Below, one piece after another: positions 61,311-64,000 of a stretch of 64,000 nucleotides of DNA. Position 1 is the first letter of the stretch, and each line of letters begins with the position of its first letter. The stretch comes from UBA2336 sp964419145 (lineage in GTDB: Bacteria > Bacteroidota > Bacteroidia > Cytophagales > Cyclobacteriaceae): contig CAYQOM010000001.1 of the NCBI GenBank assembly GCA_964419145.1, forward strand, positions 186,001 through 250,000. The letters are read 5' to 3'. The position numbers were made by a program, and so were the translations under genes. The notes beneath the pieces were generated by a model. That model was not told where the DNA came from. It worked only from the letters and a program-made list of their open reading frames with translations, and searched no databases.

Positions 61311-62156
61311 TTACGCGATATCTTTATTGTGGTAGAGGGTAAGTCCGGCAATCGGACTTTCCAGAATGTTTTTTAGTGTAATGCCTTTATCGTTTGCTAC
61401 CTGGCGCAAAATGTCACTGAAGTAAAACGCGACTGAGCCCACAAAGTGTACTTTCAAGTCATTGTACCGTTCATACCGCATCACATTTTTCTCCATAAAC
61501 TCGCTGAACCCATCATACACCAGCTTGTAACAATAAGGCTCCTTCAAATGTTGAAAAATAAAATGAGAAAAACTTCCCAAAAAACGGCTCGGCATTTCCT
61601 GGCTGTATACCCGGCTTAATATTTCATCCCGATCCATCGGAAATCTCTTTTTGAAATGATCCCAAAGCTTTTCGGGCAAATCCTTTCTGAGGTAATCGGC
61701 AACAATACGCTTGCCCAACCAAGCCCCTGAGCCTTCATCGCCCAGCACATATCCAAGCGAAGTAACATTCTCAACAATACGAACACCATCGTAATAACAG
61801 GAGTTCGAACCTGTACCCAAAATGCAGGCAATGCCGGGATCTTCCCCACATAAAGCACGGGCCGCTGCCAGCAAATCGTGCCATACTTCAATGTGCGCAT
61901 CCGTAAAATAACGTTCCAAAGCAGTGCGGATCATCTGTCGGTTCTTATCAGACGAACAGCCTGTGCCGTAATAAAAAATTTTCTTTACAGGATGTTTCAC
62001 CTGCGGTACCAGTACTTCGCGTACTTCTTTATCGAATTGTTCAATGGGCTGATAGTATGGGTTATACCCGATAGACTGTGCCTGTTCAATAGCTCCATTA
62101 TTACCGAGCATGCGCCAATCGGTTTTGGAAGCTCCGCTGTCTGCAATTAAAATCAT
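61311..62156 (-). CDS. BadF/BadG-family sugar kinase, likely N-acetylglucosamine or MurNAc kinase
   Basis: A 281-residue ASKHA-fold kinase from the ATG at 62156 (a GTG two codons upstream is possible). Visible are the phosphate-binding DSGASKTDW at the start, ILGTGSNSCYYDG and YVLGDEGSGAWLGK, the pattern of N-acetylglucosamine kinases in the BadF family. The next gene is murQ, whose substrate is a MurNAc-6-phosphate, so phosphorylation of MurNAc and/or GlcNAc is likely, as in MurK-type enzymes. That assignment is inference from context. Confidence 0.88.
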   Translation of the reverse strand: MILIADSGASKTDWRMLGNNGAIEQAQSIGYNPYYQPIEQFDKEVREVLVPQVKHPVKKIFYYGTGCSSDKNRQMIRTALERYFTDAHIEVWHDLLAAARALCGEDPGIACILGTGSNSCYYDGVRIVENVTSLGYVLGDEGSGAWLGKRIVADYLRKDLPEKLWDHFKKRFPMDRDEILSRVYSQEMPSRFLGSFSHFIFQHLKEPYCYKLVYDGFSEFMEKNVMRYERYNDLKVHFVGSVAFYFSDILRQVANDKGITLKNILESPIAGLTLYHNKDIA

Positions 62157-62176
62157 GTGCACAAGTTACAAAATGA

Positions 62177-62992
62177 TTAAATCCTGTCTCCGAAAAGCCA
62201 GAAACTTAAAAACACCAAAGCTGCCTGCACCAGCATCATGCTATCCACCAGGGCGAAGTAATATTCAGAACGATCTTTAAAAATGCTGTCGCGGATTAGG
62301 ATGAAAGCACCGAGGGCCGAGAGCACCATTGCAGGCAATACTTCCGGTTGTGCGGGCCTATAATGAGTTATGGCGATGGCCAAAAAAATCAATAACAACC
62401 AGCGGCAAAGGCGTTGCGATTGCTCTTTGCCCAACCGAAGCGGAATTGTTTTCAATCCACTTCGTTGATCCTGCTCCATATCCCGAATGTCGAACATTAA
62501 GGCCAGCACAAAAACGAAAATCATGCGCTCAACAAATATCAACAAAACATGAAGGTCGATGGCTTGTTCCATCCGAACCACGGGTAGTAATACCGTTACG
62601 AGGCTCCATACTATGGTGATGACAAAAATTTTTACGTACGGAATTGTACGAAGCGTAACAAACTGCTTGTTAAACGGAACGATCGGGAATGTATACAGTA
62701 ACGACAAACAGGCTAACGGAACAAGCATAATAATCACCTGCCATCTTGCCCAAAAAGCAACCGCAATCAAAATGAAAGTGGCCGCGAGTAAAGCCACCAT
62801 AAACCAGGTGAGTGGCCGCTGCACAGGCTTGGCAGCAGACCGGCTCATATTATAAATGAGAAACGTTGACAGAAAAACCAAAAACAAATATGGGTGCGCT
62901 TCAGGTTTTTGGTTCAGTAACAATTCCGTCTCCACTGAATAAGCAACGGCAATCAGCGCAATAAAAACCTGGGATTGAATCAGAAATTTCAC
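62177..62992 (-). CDS. UbiA-family prenyltransferase-like membrane protein
   Basis: A 271-residue membrane protein with about eight helices. The second Asp-rich motif of UbiA prenyltransferases is present (FDIRDMEQDQRSGLKTIPLRLG), but the first one (NDxxDxxxD) is missing: the corresponding loop reads YNMSRSAAK. Loss of the first motif suggests altered or lost prenyl-diphosphate binding. The gene overlaps the next one by four bases (ATGA). Role unknown, perhaps in quinone or lipid metabolism. Confidence 0.75.
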   Translation of the reverse strand: MKFLIQSQVFIALIAVAYSVETELLLNQKPEAHPYLFLVFLSTFLIYNMSRSAAKPVQRPLTWFMVALLAATFILIAVAFWARWQVIIMLVPLACLSLLYTFPIVPFNKQFVTLRTIPYVKIFVITIVWSLVTVLLPVVRMEQAIDLHVLLIFVERMIFVFVLALMFDIRDMEQDQRSGLKTIPLRLGKEQSQRLCRWLLLIFLAIAITHYRPAQPEVLPAMVLSALGAFILIRDSIFKDRSEYYFALVDSMMLVQAALVFLSFWLFGDRI

Positions 62993-63234
62993 GTGTTTAC
63001 CAAACGGCCAATCACTTTGAATTTATCGAATACCTTATCGGTGTGGGGTGCGTCTTTCAATTCATCGGTCAAATCCTGCCCGGCCCAATGTTCATAGTGC
63101 TTTCCGGTTTTCCAGAGCCGTGAATGGGTAACATCATAAATCATTCCGTGAAAGGCCACCCAAACCTGTGGCTTATCCTGCCCGTTACGCAACGCCAATT
63201 GTGCTGATGTATATGTGGGCAATGTTTCACTCAT
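62989..63234 (-). CDS. Small cytochrome b5-like heme/steroid-binding domain protein
   Basis: An 81-residue protein that is one cytochrome b5-like domain: VWVAFHGMIYDVTHSRLWKTGKHYEHWAGQDLTDELKDAPHTDKVFDKFKVIGRL. It has H at the position of one heme ligand (HYEHWAGQDLT) and a second histidine in APHTDKVF. It overlaps both neighbours by 1-4 bases, so the RDD gene, this gene and the UbiA-like gene are one unit. Confidence 0.85.
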   Translation of the reverse strand: MSETLPTYTSAQLALRNGQDKPQVWVAFHGMIYDVTHSRLWKTGKHYEHWAGQDLTDELKDAPHTDKVFDKFKVIGRLVNT

Positions 63235-63947
63235 TACTTACCTGCCGTGATGTGACCATAATCCTTAACAATCGTGTACAAAAACTTTACGGGAGGTAAG
63301 TCGGTTTGAATACCCAGGTTGCTTTTTACTTTCTCCGTCACCGCCATTACGGGTTGCAGATTTCCGGTGGTTCGGTTCACCTCCAGCGCTTGCTGAATCA
63401 GTTCAATATCGCTGTCATTTAACTGAATAACCTGTTGAAAAACCGGTACATAATTTTCTTCCGTGAGGGTAAACACTTCCTTTGCGGTAACCGCTTGTTG
63501 CTCTACCAACTTCACCACGGTAGTGCCCGCTGCAATGTCACCCACACGCTGACCTTTTCCGCTAATGGCAATGGTAAGTAACGCAATAGCGCCTGACATC
63601 AGGTCAATTTCAATGATCCGCAGCAACCAACGAATAATGTAATTGCCGATGGTGGGAGGTGTGCCATCCAGTCGCACCACCTTAATATTCATTTGCCGTT
63701 TACCCGGACTTTGTCCATTCATAAAAATTTCAAACAGCAGGTGATAGAGAAAAAGTGGAATCGAGATTAATGAAATAATGATAGCCGGTGAGCCTATCTC
63801 GCCAAAACCAATCACCAGAAAGAGCAAAATGATATAAGCGATCATGATGAGCACATCAATGAAATAGGCCAGAATCCGGTCGCCCAAACTGGCAACCGGG
63901 TAATCTATCACAACATTCTGGGTGGTTCGTACACTAACGGTTTGCAT
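63234..63947 (-). CDS. RDD family membrane protein
   Basis: A 237-residue protein with three or four membrane helices and the RDD pattern: PVASLGDRILAYFIDVLIMIAYIILLFLVIGF, GQSPGKRQMNIKVVRLDGTPPTIGNYIIRWLLRIIEI, and GQRVGDIAAGTTVV. The last 70 residues are a soluble tail (DSDIELIQQALEVNRTTGNLQPVMAVTEKV). Family function is unclear (possible transport). It is the first gene of the three-gene unit, with its start near the right edge of the window. Confidence 0.9.
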   Translation of the reverse strand: MQTVSVRTTQNVVIDYPVASLGDRILAYFIDVLIMIAYIILLFLVIGFGEIGSPAIIISLISIPLFLYHLLFEIFMNGQSPGKRQMNIKVVRLDGTPPTIGNYIIRWLLRIIEIDLMSGAIALLTIAISGKGQRVGDIAAGTTVVKLVEQQAVTAKEVFTLTEENYVPVFQQVIQLNDSDIELIQQALEVNRTTGNLQPVMAVTEKVKSNLGIQTDLPPVKFLYTIVKDYGHITAGK

Positions 63948-64000
63948 CCCTTCAGAAAATCAATAATATTGAACAAACTTAAATCAGGATGCAAAGTAAA

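Overview
The window looks like a chromosomal stretch of a Bacteroidota bacterium, most likely a Cytophagales / Cyclobacteriaceae-type lineage. Supporting signs are outer-membrane style proteins with carboxypeptidase-regulatory-like N-terminal domains, the SusC-type plug motif EVVVTGYG, DUF5686, DUF4230 and DUF3667 proteins, LytS/LytTR two-component pairs, several ECF sigma factors, TAnnTTTG-type -7 promoter boxes, little sign of Shine-Dalgarno sites, and tRNA genes without an encoded CCA end. The assembly is a draft: ten Ns interrupt era at 55407-55416. This placement is inference from gene content; no 16S rRNA is present.

Layout. 1-7.6 kb: a SigZ-like ECF factor cut by the window edge, a selenium pair (selD, mnmH) with a small WYL-like protein, a large DUF5686 protein, then an ECF sigma / anti-sigma pair running into gmk and nadD. 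7.6-12.2 kb: a von Willebrand A protein divergent from a sigma factor and a chimeric anti-sigma/TonB protein that carries the same SusC-like module. 12.2-24.7 kb: LytTR regulator and kinase, aspartate aminotransferase, recR, clpS, a sodium:solute symporter, an MGMT-like DNA-binding protein, secreted proteins, tRNA-Ser(UGA), a BLUF photoreceptor and an acyltransferase. 24.7-28.3 kb: two intergenic repeats, an ankyrin lipoprotein and a membrane-anchored AraC/TPR regulator.

28.3-36.9 kb is the accessory region. A type I restriction-modification operon (hsdR, hsdM, hsdS) has a Y1/REP-associated transposase gene overlapping the end of hsdR, a duplicated cluster of REP-like palindromes before hsdM, and two tightly overlapping downstream genes: a HipA-like kinase and a protein with a HipA-N-lobe-like N-terminus and a C-terminal HIRAN domain. 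Start/stop overlaps couple hsdR to the transposase gene and couple hsdM, hsdS, kinase and HIRAN gene to each other. This is the best candidate for an undescribed system: an RM locus with a kinase/HIRAN module.

36.9-64 kb returns to core functions: greB, yjdM, YihY, thioesterase, mltG, a YrdC/YciO protein, WbqC, clpC, TPR proteins, an alpha/beta hydrolase, a VWA membrane protein, rarA, DUF3667, initiator tRNA-Met, era, der, a small lipoprotein with its own promoter and terminator, a SprT-like protease, and an amino-sugar recovery cluster (BadF-type kinase, murQ, a nagB-LmbE fusion). It ends with a UbiA-like enzyme, a cytochrome b5-like protein and an RDD protein. Runs of CCCCTCC/GGAGGGG palindromes lie around yjdM.
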